The notes under the pieces are model-generated. The model saw only the letters and a program-made list of their open reading frames with translations, did not search any database and was not told the DNA's origin. A stretch of 64,000 nt of DNA from an uncultured Paraprevotella sp. (lineage in GTDB: Bacteria > Bacteroidota > Bacteroidia > Bacteroidales > Bacteroidaceae), in assembly GCA_900548345.1 (NCBI GenBank), contig URKA01000008.1, forward strand, positions 15,566 through 79,565, written 5' to 3'. Of the stretch, positions 17,787 through 27,300 are shown in pieces. Within the stretch, counting starts at the first letter, position 1. Every line of letters starts with the position of its first letter. The translations under genes and the position numbers were made by a program.

Positions 17787-20700
17787 ATGAAAAAGAGATT
17801 TTACAGATTCTGTCCGTTGTCGCACGGCCGCGGTGCACTGTTGGGCTGGATGTTATTGGGATTGGGACCCGTCTGTGGCGGAACGCCCGTGTATGCGGCC
17901 GATAGTCGGATGGAGAACCTGCAAGGTGAACCTACGTCGAAATTCCTTAAGGGAACGGTTACCGACCTGAAAACGGGCGAGACACTTCCCGGAGTTTCTG
18001 TGGGAGTGTATCAGCATGGACAGCTCATCAAAGGTGTCTCAACCGATATGGACGGCGTTTTCAATGTACCCAGGCCTGCGGGCGCCTTCGAGATCCGCTT
18101 CTCATTGATGGGTTACAAGCAAGTCGTGATTAAGGACATCCATTGCAAGGCCGGTATGGCCGTGACCATGGAAGAAGATGCCAAAGAGATGGGTGAAGTG
18201 GTGGTAAATGGTTTCTTTACCAAAAATAAGAACAGCTTTACCGGTTCTGTAAAGCAAATCTCTTCGATGGAGATTAAACAAGTGTCGGGTACCAACCTGA
18301 TATCGGCTATTTCTGCATTGACTCCCGGTATGGAAATGGTGCAGAACACGGCCATGGGTTCTAACCCGAACCATGCGCCTGAGCTGATTATCCGCGGTAT
18401 GAGTTCCTTCTCGAACGAGGGGCAGGATGTGAACCAGCCCACCATTATCTTGGATGGAACCGAGATTTCGATGCAGGATTTGTATGATCTCGACATGAAC
18501 GAAGTGGAATCCATCAATGTATTGAAAGATGCCGCCGCTACAGCACTATACGGCTCCAAGGCTGCCAATGGCGTGATTGTCATTACACGTAAGCCAATTA
18601 AGGAGTCAACACTTCATGTGGCGTACAACTTTACGGGTAACGTGCAGTTTCCTGTGTTGCGCGACTACAAAGTGCTCAATGCCGCCGACAAACTCCGTTA
18701 CGAACAGCTTGCCGGACTGTACGACGCGAAGGGCGCGATAGACGAGAAAACCGGTTTGCCGTTGCAGTGGACTTATGATGATTTGTATAACCAACGTTAT
18801 CAGGCTGTCCGCCGGGGACAGAACTCGGATTGGTTGTCGCAGCCATCCCGTACTTCGTTCTCGCACGACCACTCTTTGCGCATATATGGTGGAGCGTCAA
18901 ACCTACGTTATGAGTTGACCGGACGTTTCAGTAATACCAAAGGTGTAATGAAGGGGGATTATCGTCACCGTTACAATTTGGGCTTCAAGTTGGACTATTA
19001 TGTGAACAACTCTTTGCAGGTGTCCAATCGTACCACCTATTCCGAGGTTTCTTCCAAGGATTCGCCATACGGTAAGTTTGAGCAATATACCAAAATGAAC
19101 CCCTACGATGCCATGTACAATGCGGACGGTTCAGCCAATCTGGATTTGTCATGGAACTTGGACAATCCTTTGTATGAAGCCTTGTTGGGCAGTTATTCTA
19201 CAGAAGGCACCCATACCCTGTCGAACACCACAGACTTCCGTTGGGATATCAATCGTGAGTTCCGTCTGACCGGACACTTCCAAGTGTCGTCGGAAACAGG
19301 ATGGGGAGAAAACTATGTGTCGCCGGATTCACGCACATATAAAGATGAGACCGATTTGAGCAAAAAAGGACGTATGACCGAAAGCTCATCGCGTGCAGTA
19401 AGTTATAGTGGAAATCTTGTGGGAGCATACAACAAGTTCTTCAAGGAAGAATCTCTGTTGAGCCTTAATCTCGGTTGGGAAATCAACCGTTCCAACAGTA
19501 CATCTTCTCAAATGAGCGGCATCGGCTTCTATTCCGACAAATTGTCGTACATCGGCAATGCGGCGGGCTATCCGGACAATCAAGTGCCTTTCGGTTCGCA
19601 GTCAGAAATGGCTGATGTGGGTTTCTTCCTCAATGGAACATTCTCTTACCGGAACCGTTATTATGTGGACGGGACTTACCGTACCACCGGTTCCTCGCAG
19701 TTCGGTGAGAACCGTCGTTTCGGACACTTTTGGGCTACGGGTGCAGGTTGGAATATCCTGAACGAGAAGTTCATGAAGAACGCCCGCGACTACGTCGACC
19801 TGCTGAAATTGCGCGGAAGTGTGGGGTATACCGGTAAGGTGAGTTTCAGTCCATATCAGGCCCTGACGATGTATTGGTACGACGGCTCGTTTGCATACGG
19901 CACTGGTATCGGTGCCATTCCCAAAACCATTGGAAACGTGGATTTGTGCTGGGAACGCACCATGACCTACAATATAGGATTGGACTTCAGTATGTTCGAC
20001 CGTCGTTTGAACTTTGTAGTGGATGCTTATATCAAGCAGACCAAGGATTTGCTTCTTGACAAGGCGAAAGCTCCTTCTACAGGTGTGACCTCAGCGAAGG
20101 AAAACCTGGGCGAGTTGGAGAACAAGGGAATTGAGCTGCAATTGGACGGCTATATCTTCCGTACACCTACGTTCAACTGGAAATTGGGTGCATCCGGCTA
20201 CATCAACCGCAACAGGATTACAAAAATCAATTCAGCGTTGGAAGAGATGAATAAGAAGAATGAGGCAAACTTGTCGAATAGCAAGGTTCCGCTTCCGCAA
20301 TATGCCGAAGGCGAGTCGGTGACAGCACTTAAATTGGTGCGTTCCGCAGGTATTGACCCGGCTACCGGACAGGAAATCTATATCAAGCGCAATGGAGAAT
20401 ACACGTTCGCGTATGACCCGGCAGACAAAGTCCTGATTGGCGACACCGAGCCGGCATATACAGGAACGGTGAACACCTCTTTATATTATAAAGGATTCGG
20501 TTTGTATGCCCTGTTCAGCATACGTGCAGGCGCATGGCTGTACAATACCACCCGTGCCTTTAAGGTAGAAGGTACAGACCCAAGACAGAATGCCGACCAG
20601 CGCGTGTTCGACGACCGTTGGAAGGCTCCCGGTGATGTGGCCATTTACAGGGATATTGCGGATAAGTCCGCTCCGAAGCAGACCGACCGTTTTGCCGAGA

Positions 20701-20900
20701 AGGAAAACACACTGACGCTGAGTTCACTTAATCTTACGTATGAATTCCCTGAGAAAATTTGTCAAAAGCTCCATATGCGCAACCTGCGTGTAGGGCTGAA
20801 CGTGACCGACCTTTTCCGCCTGTCTTCCGTGAAGATTGAGCGCGGAACGGACTACCTCTACAGTCAGGGATTCGAGTTCTCGGTAAGTACGATATTCTAA
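17787..20900 (+). CDS. SusC/RagA family TonB-dependent outer-membrane transporter
   Basis: 1,037 residues. A signal peptide is followed by a carboxypeptidase-regulatory-like domain (about 54-135; GTVTDLKTGETLPGVSVGVYQ), then a plug domain (about 145-275; PELIIRGMSSF, VESINVLKDAAATALYGSKAANGVIVITRK) and a 22-strand barrel ending in FSVSTIF with a C-terminal Phe. No STN domain is present, so no direct anti-sigma signalling is expected. SusC forms the barrel beneath the SusD lid, and import is driven by TonB-ExbBD (a set is encoded at 29-34 kb). With the DUF4843 and PKD-like lipoproteins downstream it matches the BT2261-BT2264 arrangement, which binds oligopeptides. The substrate here is unproven. 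Confidence 0.93.
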   Translation: MKKRFYRFCPLSHGRGALLGWMLLGLGPVCGGTPVYAADSRMENLQGEPTSKFLKGTVTDLKTGETLPGVSVGVYQHGQLIKGVSTDMDGVFNVPRPAGAFEIRFSLMGYKQVVIKDIHCKAGMAVTMEEDAKEMGEVVVNGFFTKNKNSFTGSVKQISSMEIKQVSGTNLISAISALTPGMEMVQNTAMGSNPNHAPELIIRGMSSFSNEGQDVNQPTIILDGTEISMQDLYDLDMNEVESINVLKDAAATALYGSKAANGVIVITRKPIKESTLHVAYNFTGNVQFPVLRDYKVLNAADKLRYEQLAGLYDAKGAIDEKTGLPLQWTYDDLYNQRYQAVRRGQNSDWLSQPSRTSFSHDHSLRIYGGASNLRYELTGRFSNTKGVMKGDYRHRYNLGFKLDYYVNNSLQVSNRTTYSEVSSKDSPYGKFEQYTKMNPYDAMYNADGSANLDLSWNLDNPLYEALLGSYSTEGTHTLSNTTDFRWDINREFRLTGHFQVSSETGWGENYVSPDSRTYKDETDLSKKGRMTESSSRAVSYSGNLVGAYNKFFKEESLLSLNLGWEINRSNSTSSQMSGIGFYSDKLSYIGNAAGYPDNQVPFGSQSEMADVGFFLNGTFSYRNRYYVDGTYRTTGSSQFGENRRFGHFWATGAGWNILNEKFMKNARDYVDLLKLRGSVGYTGKVSFSPYQALTMYWYDGSFAYGTGIGAIPKTIGNVDLCWERTMTYNIGLDFSMFDRRLNFVVDAYIKQTKDLLLDKAKAPSTGVTSAKENLGELENKGIELQLDGYIFRTPTFNWKLGASGYINRNRITKINSALEEMNKKNEANLSNSKVPLPQYAEGESVTALKLVRSAGIDPATGQEIYIKRNGEYTFAYDPADKVLIGDTEPAYTGTVNTSLYYKGFGLYALFSIRAGAWLYNTTRAFKVEGTDPRQNADQRVFDDRWKAPGDVAIYRDIADKSAPKQTDRFAEKENTLTLSSLNLTYEFPEKICQKLHMRNLRVGLNVTDLFRLSSVKIERGTDYLYSQGFEFSVSTIF

Positions 20901-20921
20901 TCTTAAAAGGAATAAGCGAAG

Positions 20922-22337
20922 ATGAAAACGATAAGACTTATATATGTGTGTGCGATGATGCTGACGATGTCGGCTTGCGAAAATTTTCTGGACATTACCC
21001 CCGAAGGACAGGAGAAGCGCGATGACCTTCTGTCTACAGCCGATGGAATTGAGGATGCCATGTACGGGGTGTATTCCCAGATGCGCGGGGAGAACCTTTA
21101 CGGCAAGGAGTTGTCGTTCTCTGCGCTCGACATCATGGCACAGTATTTTTATTCTTATGGTAATTACAAGGCGGAGAATCTGCTGAAGTATAATTATAAG
21201 TACTCTACGGTAGAAAGTACTTTCGAGGGGGTGTGGACGAGCATGTACGCCAATATCTCCAATGCGAATTCTGTGCTCAACTGCGATTTGGTGAATGGGG
21301 CCACGGAATATCCTTACAGTATTTACAGGGGAGAGGCATTGGGTCTTCGTGCTTTCATGCACTTCGACCTGTTGCGCCTGTTCACGGAGCAGATTACGCG
21401 CAACCCGAATGCATCGGGGATTCCATACGCCACTGAGTTTTCTCTGAACACTCCGGATTTTTCCACGGCGGCTCAGGTCTACGAGAAAATCATTGCCGAC
21501 CTGAAACTGGCGGAGAGCCTTTTGGCTGATGAAGGCCGCTATGTCGGCGAAAGCGACTATATGCAGATGCGTCAGATTCATTTCAACGTGCATGCCGTGC
21601 GTGCTACACTGGCACGTGTATACCTCACGATGGGCAATTACGGGCAGGCCGAGTATTATGCACGCAAGGTGATAGATGAGAGCGGACGTTCGCTGGTGCG
21701 GAGAAACGAGCTTGTGGGGGATGTGGCCGGTGTGCTTTCCCGTACGGAGGCTGTTTTCGGCATTTATTCTGCCACAGAATTCTATTCCTACGTATATGAC
21801 AATCTGTGGCTCACCACTTCGTTCTTTGCTTTGAGTCCCCGTTCGGATTACGATACTTTTTATACATCCGAAGACGGTTCCGACTACCGCCTTACGGCGT
21901 TCTTTACGACCACTCTGGACGGTGTTTTGCGCTTTACCAAAATCCTGGACCAGTATAAAAAGGATAGCAACGAGGCAAACCGTCCTTCCGACATGATACC
22001 AGGCATCAACTTGATTCGTTTGCCGGAGATGTACTATATTGTGGCAGAGTGTCTGACACGCGATGGGCAGATTGAAGAAGCTGCGAAGAAGCTGGATGCC
22101 GTTCGTGCCAGCCGCGGTATTGAAATCTCTACCGACTGGAGCGTGCAGACGCAGGAAACCATGCTCGACCTGATTAATGCCGACAGATATAGGGAATGGA
22201 TTGGTGAGGGACAGTCGTTCTATAACATGAAACGCCAGAATATGACGATTACCAACCAGAACGGGGAGAAGATTTCTCCGTCGAATAGTGTGTATGTGGT
22301 TCCCGTTCCCGATATTGAATATGATTACCGAAACTGA
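20922..22337 (+). CDS. SusD/RagB family nutrient-binding outer-membrane lipoprotein
   Basis: 471 residues. The lipoprotein signal has its lipid-acceptor Cys at 19 (TMSAC). Family traits: ENFLDITPEGQEKRDDLLSTADGIEDAMYGVYSQ at the N-terminus, the GEALGLRAFMHFDLLRLF helix near 145-160, and the C-terminal RYREWIGEGQSFYNMKR motif near 425-440. It forms the hinged lid over the SusC barrel. It starts 21 bp after susC, so the two are co-transcribed. Confidence 0.92.
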   Translation: MKTIRLIYVCAMMLTMSACENFLDITPEGQEKRDDLLSTADGIEDAMYGVYSQMRGENLYGKELSFSALDIMAQYFYSYGNYKAENLLKYNYKYSTVESTFEGVWTSMYANISNANSVLNCDLVNGATEYPYSIYRGEALGLRAFMHFDLLRLFTEQITRNPNASGIPYATEFSLNTPDFSTAAQVYEKIIADLKLAESLLADEGRYVGESDYMQMRQIHFNVHAVRATLARVYLTMGNYGQAEYYARKVIDESGRSLVRRNELVGDVAGVLSRTEAVFGIYSATEFYSYVYDNLWLTTSFFALSPRSDYDTFYTSEDGSDYRLTAFFTTTLDGVLRFTKILDQYKKDSNEANRPSDMIPGINLIRLPEMYYIVAECLTRDGQIEEAAKKLDAVRASRGIEISTDWSVQTQETMLDLINADRYREWIGEGQSFYNMKRQNMTITNQNGEKISPSNSVYVVPVPDIEYDYRN

Positions 22338-22352
22338 TAAAAAAGGAAATAT

Positions 22353-23165
22353 ATGAGAGTAGCGAATTTGTTGATGAAGGCATCGCTGTGTATGCTTCTG
22401 CCGGCAATGTGGTTGTTGTCATCGTGCTCGGAAGACTATATGGTGTATGATGCAAGTTATTCCGGCATCTACTTTTCCGATGACACGTTGAAATACTCTT
22501 TCGGAGTGACTTCGGTGGATATCCGCGAGAAAGAATACCGCATTCCCGTATATCTTATGGGAGCGGTCAGTTCCACCGACCGTACGTTCTCCTGTATGGT
22601 GGAGAATAGTTCCACGGCTGTAGAGGGCGTGCATTATACGATTGGGACTCCGGTGATTACAGCCGATTCTGTGAACGGATACATTCCGGTGAAGATTTTC
22701 CGCGATGCGTTGGAAGGGAATTATATAGACGGCTTTGTACGGTATAAACTGCCTATCCGTCTGGTGGCGCAAGGGGATTTCCGGCCCACGCTCAGTACGA
22801 AGGAACAGGTGTGCGTGCTTGTATTCGACAATGCCACCGAACAACCCGACTGGCTGGACTATAAAGGCGATAAGATCTGGTATGTAAGTGAATACGGTGT
22901 ATGGCATCCTTTGAAGTTCATCAAGATGGTGGAATACTTCCATAAGATAAAGGATATTTTGCCGGAGACCTATGCCAGCATGGTGAAAGTCTATGGCGAG
23001 AATTTAGAGCATGTGGAGTATGCCAGTTTCTACCAGTACCAGACCATCATGAACAAGTACGTGTTTTATCCCATGTACGAATACTTTGCCGCGCCGGAGA
23101 ATCGAAACGAAATTCTGGCGATGTATCCGGACTTTCCGTTCGATTTCCCGAATCCGTATGATTAA
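22353..23165 (+). CDS. DUF4843 family surface lipoprotein
   Basis: 270 residues. Lipoprotein signal with Cys25 (LLSSC). It then reads YSGIYFSDDTLKYSFGVTSVDIREKEYRIPVYLMGAVSSTDRTF and STAVEGVHYTI, the pattern of DUF4843 proteins (Calx-beta-like sandwich) that follow SusD in peptide-type loci. The C-terminal part (about 165-270) is helical and rich in aromatic residues. It corresponds by position to BT2262, an accessory lipoprotein of the transporter. Its paralogue is at 54855. Confidence 0.78.
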   Translation: MRVANLLMKASLCMLLPAMWLLSSCSEDYMVYDASYSGIYFSDDTLKYSFGVTSVDIREKEYRIPVYLMGAVSSTDRTFSCMVENSSTAVEGVHYTIGTPVITADSVNGYIPVKIFRDALEGNYIDGFVRYKLPIRLVAQGDFRPTLSTKEQVCVLVFDNATEQPDWLDYKGDKIWYVSEYGVWHPLKFIKMVEYFHKIKDILPETYASMVKVYGENLEHVEYASFYQYQTIMNKYVFYPMYEYFAAPENRNEILAMYPDFPFDFPNPYD

Positions 23166-23200
23166 CGTTTGAGAACATTCACTTTAAAACAGAGAGACAG

Positions 23201-24736
23201 ATGAAGCTGTGGAATAATATTTTATTGATAAGTTGCCTGTTTGCCGTGTTCGCTTCCTGTTCGAGGGATGATACGACAAACGGTACGGGAGCCATTTCAG
23301 AGATTACCATTGATGAAAGTTCTTTGAAAGCGGTGTACGATATAGATAAGAACGAGACGCTTACCATTACACCCAATGTGACCCAGTCCATGTCAGGAAA
23401 ACCTTTGGCCTATACGTGGGAGATTGAAGAGAAAGCCTATTCGCATGAGCCGCAACTGGTATATGTGGGCAATGAGCTGGGCAAGTTCCGTTGCCGTCTG
23501 GTGGTGGAAAATGAAGATGGAAAGAGTTTCTATCCCTTTACGCTGAACGTCAATTCACCTTATGAAGAGGGCGTCACTGTCATCAGTCGTGATGCCAACG
23601 GAAAGAGTATGTTGTCGTTCATGCTCAAACAGCGTGTGGAGGGCGTGGCTGACCACTTCGATGAGGGTGATTGTTTTGTATTGAACAATCCCGACTACAC
23701 TTTTGCCGACAATGTGACCGACGTGTTGCAGTGCAACAGCAGTCTATTGTTGCTTTGCAAGGGGAAGGGGACTGCAGAAAATCCGCCTGTGATTTATTAT
23801 CTGAACGCCAAGACTTTTGTGGTGGAGAACGAGATACGTGTGCCGGAATTTGCGTCCAGTTTCCATCCTTACAGGGCATTGATGCCAACGAATACTACGG
23901 CGGGAACGCTTTATCCCATATTGTGCGAAGACGGTAAGATATATGAGTTCTCCTCTACGGAAGGTGCGGTAGCTATGACGGCCCGATACAAATCTACCTA
24001 TTCGCTTTGCGGGGCGGTGTATGATTCAGGTTCTATGAGCTATAATGATGTCTATTTGTGGGATAATGAACTACAAGGCCTGACTATGCTGTACAACAAC
24101 TACGGCCCCTATCTGTGCAGTGACAACAAGGGTGAACAGGAATATCTTGTGGATGTCAACAAATTGCCTTTGGAGAAACTTAAAGAGAAGAATTATTTTG
24201 GTGAAGGAGGCGAATTGCAGTCCATGTTCATTCCGCGTGCCGTGGGCGGACGTTCGATTTACGGGGAACGCATGATGGTGGTTGTAAAGAAAGGCAACAA
24301 GTATCAGAAATATGACTTGCGCAACGCATTCTATACCTATGATGATAACACCGGAAAGGTTGTATTTGACAGCAAATACATGATAGCGGGAATCGGCAAT
24401 AACGGGGGACTCACTCCGAATTCGCCTCATGTGGCCACCACACTTTACGGTTATCTGCTCTATGGTGTCGGCAATAAGGTGATGAGATGGCTCTATGCCC
24501 AGACACAACATCTGAAGGACGCCAAGGAACTTGCTACGGTGGGTTCGCCGGAAGCTGTGATTACCTCAATGGAACTGAGCGAAGACCATACCGAAACCTA
24601 TGTGGCTTTCTATGAACCGGGTGAAGAAGGTTTGAACGGGCACGTGTGGGTTATCAAGACTGAGGATGGCACACTTTTGCGCAAGTACGACAATGTATGT
24701 TACCGCCCTGAGAAGATAATTTATAAACGGAAATAA
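23201..24736 (+). CDS. PKD-like family surface lipoprotein
   Basis: 511 residues. Lipoprotein signal with Cys20 (VFASC). Residues 40-130 form PKD/Ig-like modules (LTITPNVTQSMSGKPLAYTWEIEE, GKFRCRLVVENEDGKSFYPFTLNV). Residues 140-510 look like a beta-propeller with repeated strands (YPILCEDGKIYEFS, TETYVAFYEPGEEGLNGHVWVIKTEDGTLL). By position and architecture it matches BT2261 of the peptide-type SusC/D complex. Its paralogue is at 55690. Likely an outer-membrane accessory or substrate-capturing subunit. Confidence 0.78.
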   Translation: MKLWNNILLISCLFAVFASCSRDDTTNGTGAISEITIDESSLKAVYDIDKNETLTITPNVTQSMSGKPLAYTWEIEEKAYSHEPQLVYVGNELGKFRCRLVVENEDGKSFYPFTLNVNSPYEEGVTVISRDANGKSMLSFMLKQRVEGVADHFDEGDCFVLNNPDYTFADNVTDVLQCNSSLLLLCKGKGTAENPPVIYYLNAKTFVVENEIRVPEFASSFHPYRALMPTNTTAGTLYPILCEDGKIYEFSSTEGAVAMTARYKSTYSLCGAVYDSGSMSYNDVYLWDNELQGLTMLYNNYGPYLCSDNKGEQEYLVDVNKLPLEKLKEKNYFGEGGELQSMFIPRAVGGRSIYGERMMVVVKKGNKYQKYDLRNAFYTYDDNTGKVVFDSKYMIAGIGNNGGLTPNSPHVATTLYGYLLYGVGNKVMRWLYAQTQHLKDAKELATVGSPEAVITSMELSEDHTETYVAFYEPGEEGLNGHVWVIKTEDGTLLRKYDNVCYRPEKIIYKRK

Positions 24737-24748
24737 AAGACACGCGAA

Positions 24749-26092
24749 ATGATACAGAAAAAAAGAACAGGGCTTGTGGTGGCCGGGTTGCTGGCTTGTC
24801 TTGTGGCCGGGGCACAGACCTTGCATGTGAAAGGTACGCACGACGGCGGAGATGTGGAGGCACTTGAGCTTTCCATCAAACCGGTCGGAGGTGTCGGCAA
24901 TCCAGCAGGTGTGAAGATGATTGTTTCCGGAAATAAGTTCGAGTGTGATGCCGAACCGTCGGAGACCGGTTTCTATATGCTCTACGGCCGGCTCGGACAG
25001 GAAGTGCAACTGATGACACCGGTATATACTCCCCATGCGGACGGAACGCTCCCGCTGAAGACTTATATCGACGGCAAGCAGTTGTGCGTGAAGTCCGGCA
25101 ACGACAATAAGGCACTTACGGCGTTCAGCAGGCTGGTGGGAGAGAAAGACATGTATTTCTGGACACAACAGCAACAAATAGGCAAGGAGGCCTTGCTGCC
25201 TTTCCTGAAATCCTATCTGTCGGCGGCCGATTCTATCGCGGCGAAATACAAATGTTCGGAACCCGTGCGACAGTATATGAACCTTTGGGGATATTCTGCC
25301 ATGAGCGGCAACTACAGTGCCATTCCGCACGCATTAGGAATAAAGAAGAGTGAGCTTCCGTTTGGTGAGGATGAATTGTTTGCCGATTCGCATAAGATGC
25401 TGGACACTCCTTTGGCCTCATGTTTCCCTGCCGTGTTCCAGATGATACTGGCGGAACTGCCGAAAGGGGGGATGACTGAGTCGCTCGAAGCACTGTTTGC
25501 CGATTATTCATCGGATGTGATACGCAAGCGCGTGGCGGACCTGGTGGCAGAACGTTTCGTGACCCGTTTCAATTACAGCGGTGACTGCGAGAAGGGAATG
25601 GCCGAGTTGAACAATGCCATAGCCAAGTATGGGGTGGATGCACGTTATGCCGATGAGTTCACCAAGCGATATTCGTCGGTGAAGGGGGCAGCGTTTCCCG
25701 ATGTGGAACTGGTGGATGCAGATGGCAATAGAATGGACTTTTCGTCCTTCAAGGGATATTATGTGTATGTAGACCTGTGGGCTTCGTGGTGTGGCCCGTG
25801 TTGCCGTGAGGTGCCTTTCCTGAAAGAACTTGAAAAGGAGTTGCAGAACAAGAACGTGAAGTTCCTTTCCATCTCTCTCGACAAGAACCAGAAGGCATGG
25901 AAAGACAAGATGAAGGCTTTGGACATGCATGGCAACCAGTGGATTGACCCCAACGACCAGTTGGCTAAGGCTCTTAATGTGCAGGGCATTCCCCGTTTCC
26001 TTATCTATGACAAGAACGGTAATCTGTACAATGGAAACGCACCGCGTCCGAGCAATCCCGAAACGTTGCATATCCTGGAGAACCTGAAATAA
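24749..26092 (+). CDS. TlpA-family thiol-disulfide oxidoreductase, last gene of operon 1
   Basis: 447 residues with a signal peptide (about 1-23, ending VAGAQ). An N-terminal beta-rich region (about 25-110), a helical middle (110-310) and a C-terminal thioredoxin fold (about 312-447) with WASWCGPC (Cys348, Cys351) and the cis-Pro motif GIPRF. TlpA proteins reduce or exchange disulfides in the periplasm. It is the last gene of the operon, 12 bp after the PKD-like gene and just before a strong terminator. The same position is filled by a thioredoxin at the end of operon 2, so the link with this transporter type is not accidental. Confidence 0.85.
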   Translation: MIQKKRTGLVVAGLLACLVAGAQTLHVKGTHDGGDVEALELSIKPVGGVGNPAGVKMIVSGNKFECDAEPSETGFYMLYGRLGQEVQLMTPVYTPHADGTLPLKTYIDGKQLCVKSGNDNKALTAFSRLVGEKDMYFWTQQQQIGKEALLPFLKSYLSAADSIAAKYKCSEPVRQYMNLWGYSAMSGNYSAIPHALGIKKSELPFGEDELFADSHKMLDTPLASCFPAVFQMILAELPKGGMTESLEALFADYSSDVIRKRVADLVAERFVTRFNYSGDCEKGMAELNNAIAKYGVDARYADEFTKRYSSVKGAAFPDVELVDADGNRMDFSSFKGYYVYVDLWASWCGPCCREVPFLKELEKELQNKNVKFLSISLDKNQKAWKDKMKALDMHGNQWIDPNDQLAKALNVQGIPRFLIYDKNGNLYNGNAPRPSNPETLHILENLK

Positions 26093-26114
26093 ACGTATCT
26101 CACCGTATAAAGGG

Positions 26115-26160
26115 AACCACCCGGCTCATTCCGAAGAACGGATAGAGCCGGGTGGTTTTT
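26115..26160 (+). terminator. terminator of SusC/SusD operon 1
   Basis: AACCACCCGGCTC (26115-26127) and GAGCCGGGTGGTT (26145-26157) are exact reverse complements, and the loop can pair further. A run of T follows. Confidence 0.9.
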
Positions 26161-26229
26161 TTGTGATTTGCCGGCAGGTTGATTGCCTGCATCTTTTGCG
26201 GTAAAAAAGTATAATCAGTCGGCGTTCCA

Positions 26230-26317
26230 TTGCACACAGGTCTGCGCCAAATTGCACACAGGTGAGCGTTTCATCCTTCACAGGTCTCCATTCCATCGCA
26301 CACAGGTGAGCGTTTTC
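26230..26317. repeat. CACAGGT repeat cluster B (four direct 22-bp units)
   Basis: The core [A/T]CACAGGT occurs at 26234-26241, 26256-26263, 26278-26285 and 26300-26307, exactly 22 bp apart. The segments after the core are CTGCGCCAA, GAGCGTTTC, CTCCATTCC and GAGCGTTTT. A half unit (CAGTCGGCGTT) precedes at about 26216-26226. The cluster lies between the convergent operon 1 and ispH, beyond the operon terminator. Unlike clusters A and C it has no inverted unit. Confidence 0.85.
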
Positions 26318-26392
26318 CTGACAATCCCGTATGCTTTTAGTTGTTTCTTAAGTGTGTGTGAAACAGTATCTTGTCTGCTGTTTTTGAAGTGC

Positions 26393-27259
26393 CTACTTCC
26401 GCATCAGTTTTTCGAGGGTTTCCGCGCATTTTTCCATCAGCCATTTCGGGGTGGATGTGGCTCCGCAGATGCCGGCCGACCGGCAGTCCGCAAACCATGA
26501 CGGGTTGATTTCCGCCGCATTGTCGATGAGGTAAGCGTGCGGGTTAATCCGTTTGCACTCGTCGAAAAGCGCATGCCCGTTGGAACTCTTCTTGCCGCAC
26601 ACGAACAGGATTACGTCGTGGCGGGCGGCAAAGTCGCGGATGTGCGGCATGCGGTTGGCCACCTGACGGCAGATGGTGTCGTAATAGCGGAAGGTGGCTT
26701 GCGGGGAGATGTGCTCTTCGATGTATTTCACGATGCTGCGGAAACCGTCCAAGGGTTTGGTGGTTTGCGAATACAGGCAGATGTCTTTGGTGAAATCCAG
26801 TTTCTCCGCATCTTCGAGCGATTCGATGACGATGGCTTTTCCTTCGGTCTGTCCCACCAGTCCGAGCACTTCGGCATGGCCGTTCTTTCCATAGATGACG
26901 ATTTGCCTGTCCTGCGGGCCGGTGGAGTCGTAGTCTTGTTTGATGCGCTCCTGAAGGTGGAGCACGACGGGGCATGTGGCGTCGATGATTTCAATGCCGT
27001 TTTGCCGCGCCTGTTCGTATGTCTGCGGAGGCTCTCCGTGCGCACGCAAGAGAACCTTCGCCTGTTTCAAGGCATCGAAGCGTTCGTGGTCGATGGTGAT
27101 GAGGCCGGCTTTTTTCAGCCGGTCGCATTCTTGTCCGTTGTGCACGATATCGCCCAGGCAATACAGCGTGGAGCCTTTTTCCAGTTCCTCTTCCGCTTTC
27201 CTGATGGCACGTGTGACACCGAAACAGAAGCCTGAGCCTTGGTCAATTTCTACTTTCAT
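26393..27259 (-). CDS. ispH: 4-hydroxy-3-methylbut-2-enyl diphosphate reductase
   Basis: 288 residues from the ATG at 27259. The frame continues upstream, but MKVEIDQGSGFCFGV is the family start. This is the last step of the MEP isoprenoid pathway, a 4Fe-4S enzyme. Cluster ligands: Cys12 in GFCFGV, the Cys of DATCPVV, and the Cys of TICRQVANRM. Substrate-binding HGEPP and GKKSSNG motifs are present. It is the last gene of the porQ-cmk-ispH cluster on the minus strand, 41 bp after cmk. Confidence 0.93.
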   Translation of the reverse strand: MKVEIDQGSGFCFGVTRAIRKAEEELEKGSTLYCLGDIVHNGQECDRLKKAGLITIDHERFDALKQAKVLLRAHGEPPQTYEQARQNGIEIIDATCPVVLHLQERIKQDYDSTGPQDRQIVIYGKNGHAEVLGLVGQTEGKAIVIESLEDAEKLDFTKDICLYSQTTKPLDGFRSIVKYIEEHISPQATFRYYDTICRQVANRMPHIRDFAARHDVILFVCGKKSSNGHALFDECKRINPHAYLIDNAAEINPSWFADCRSAGICGATSTPKWLMEKCAETLEKLMRK

Positions 27260-27300
27260 GTGCGTTTGGGGCTGATGGGATAATAGAGTGTCCCGCGCCG

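Noticed and set aside
26230..26317. Possible CRISPR array
   Set aside because: The repeats are only about 8-15 bp in conserved core at a 22-bp period, with no unique spacers of 30 bp or more and no cas genes in the window.
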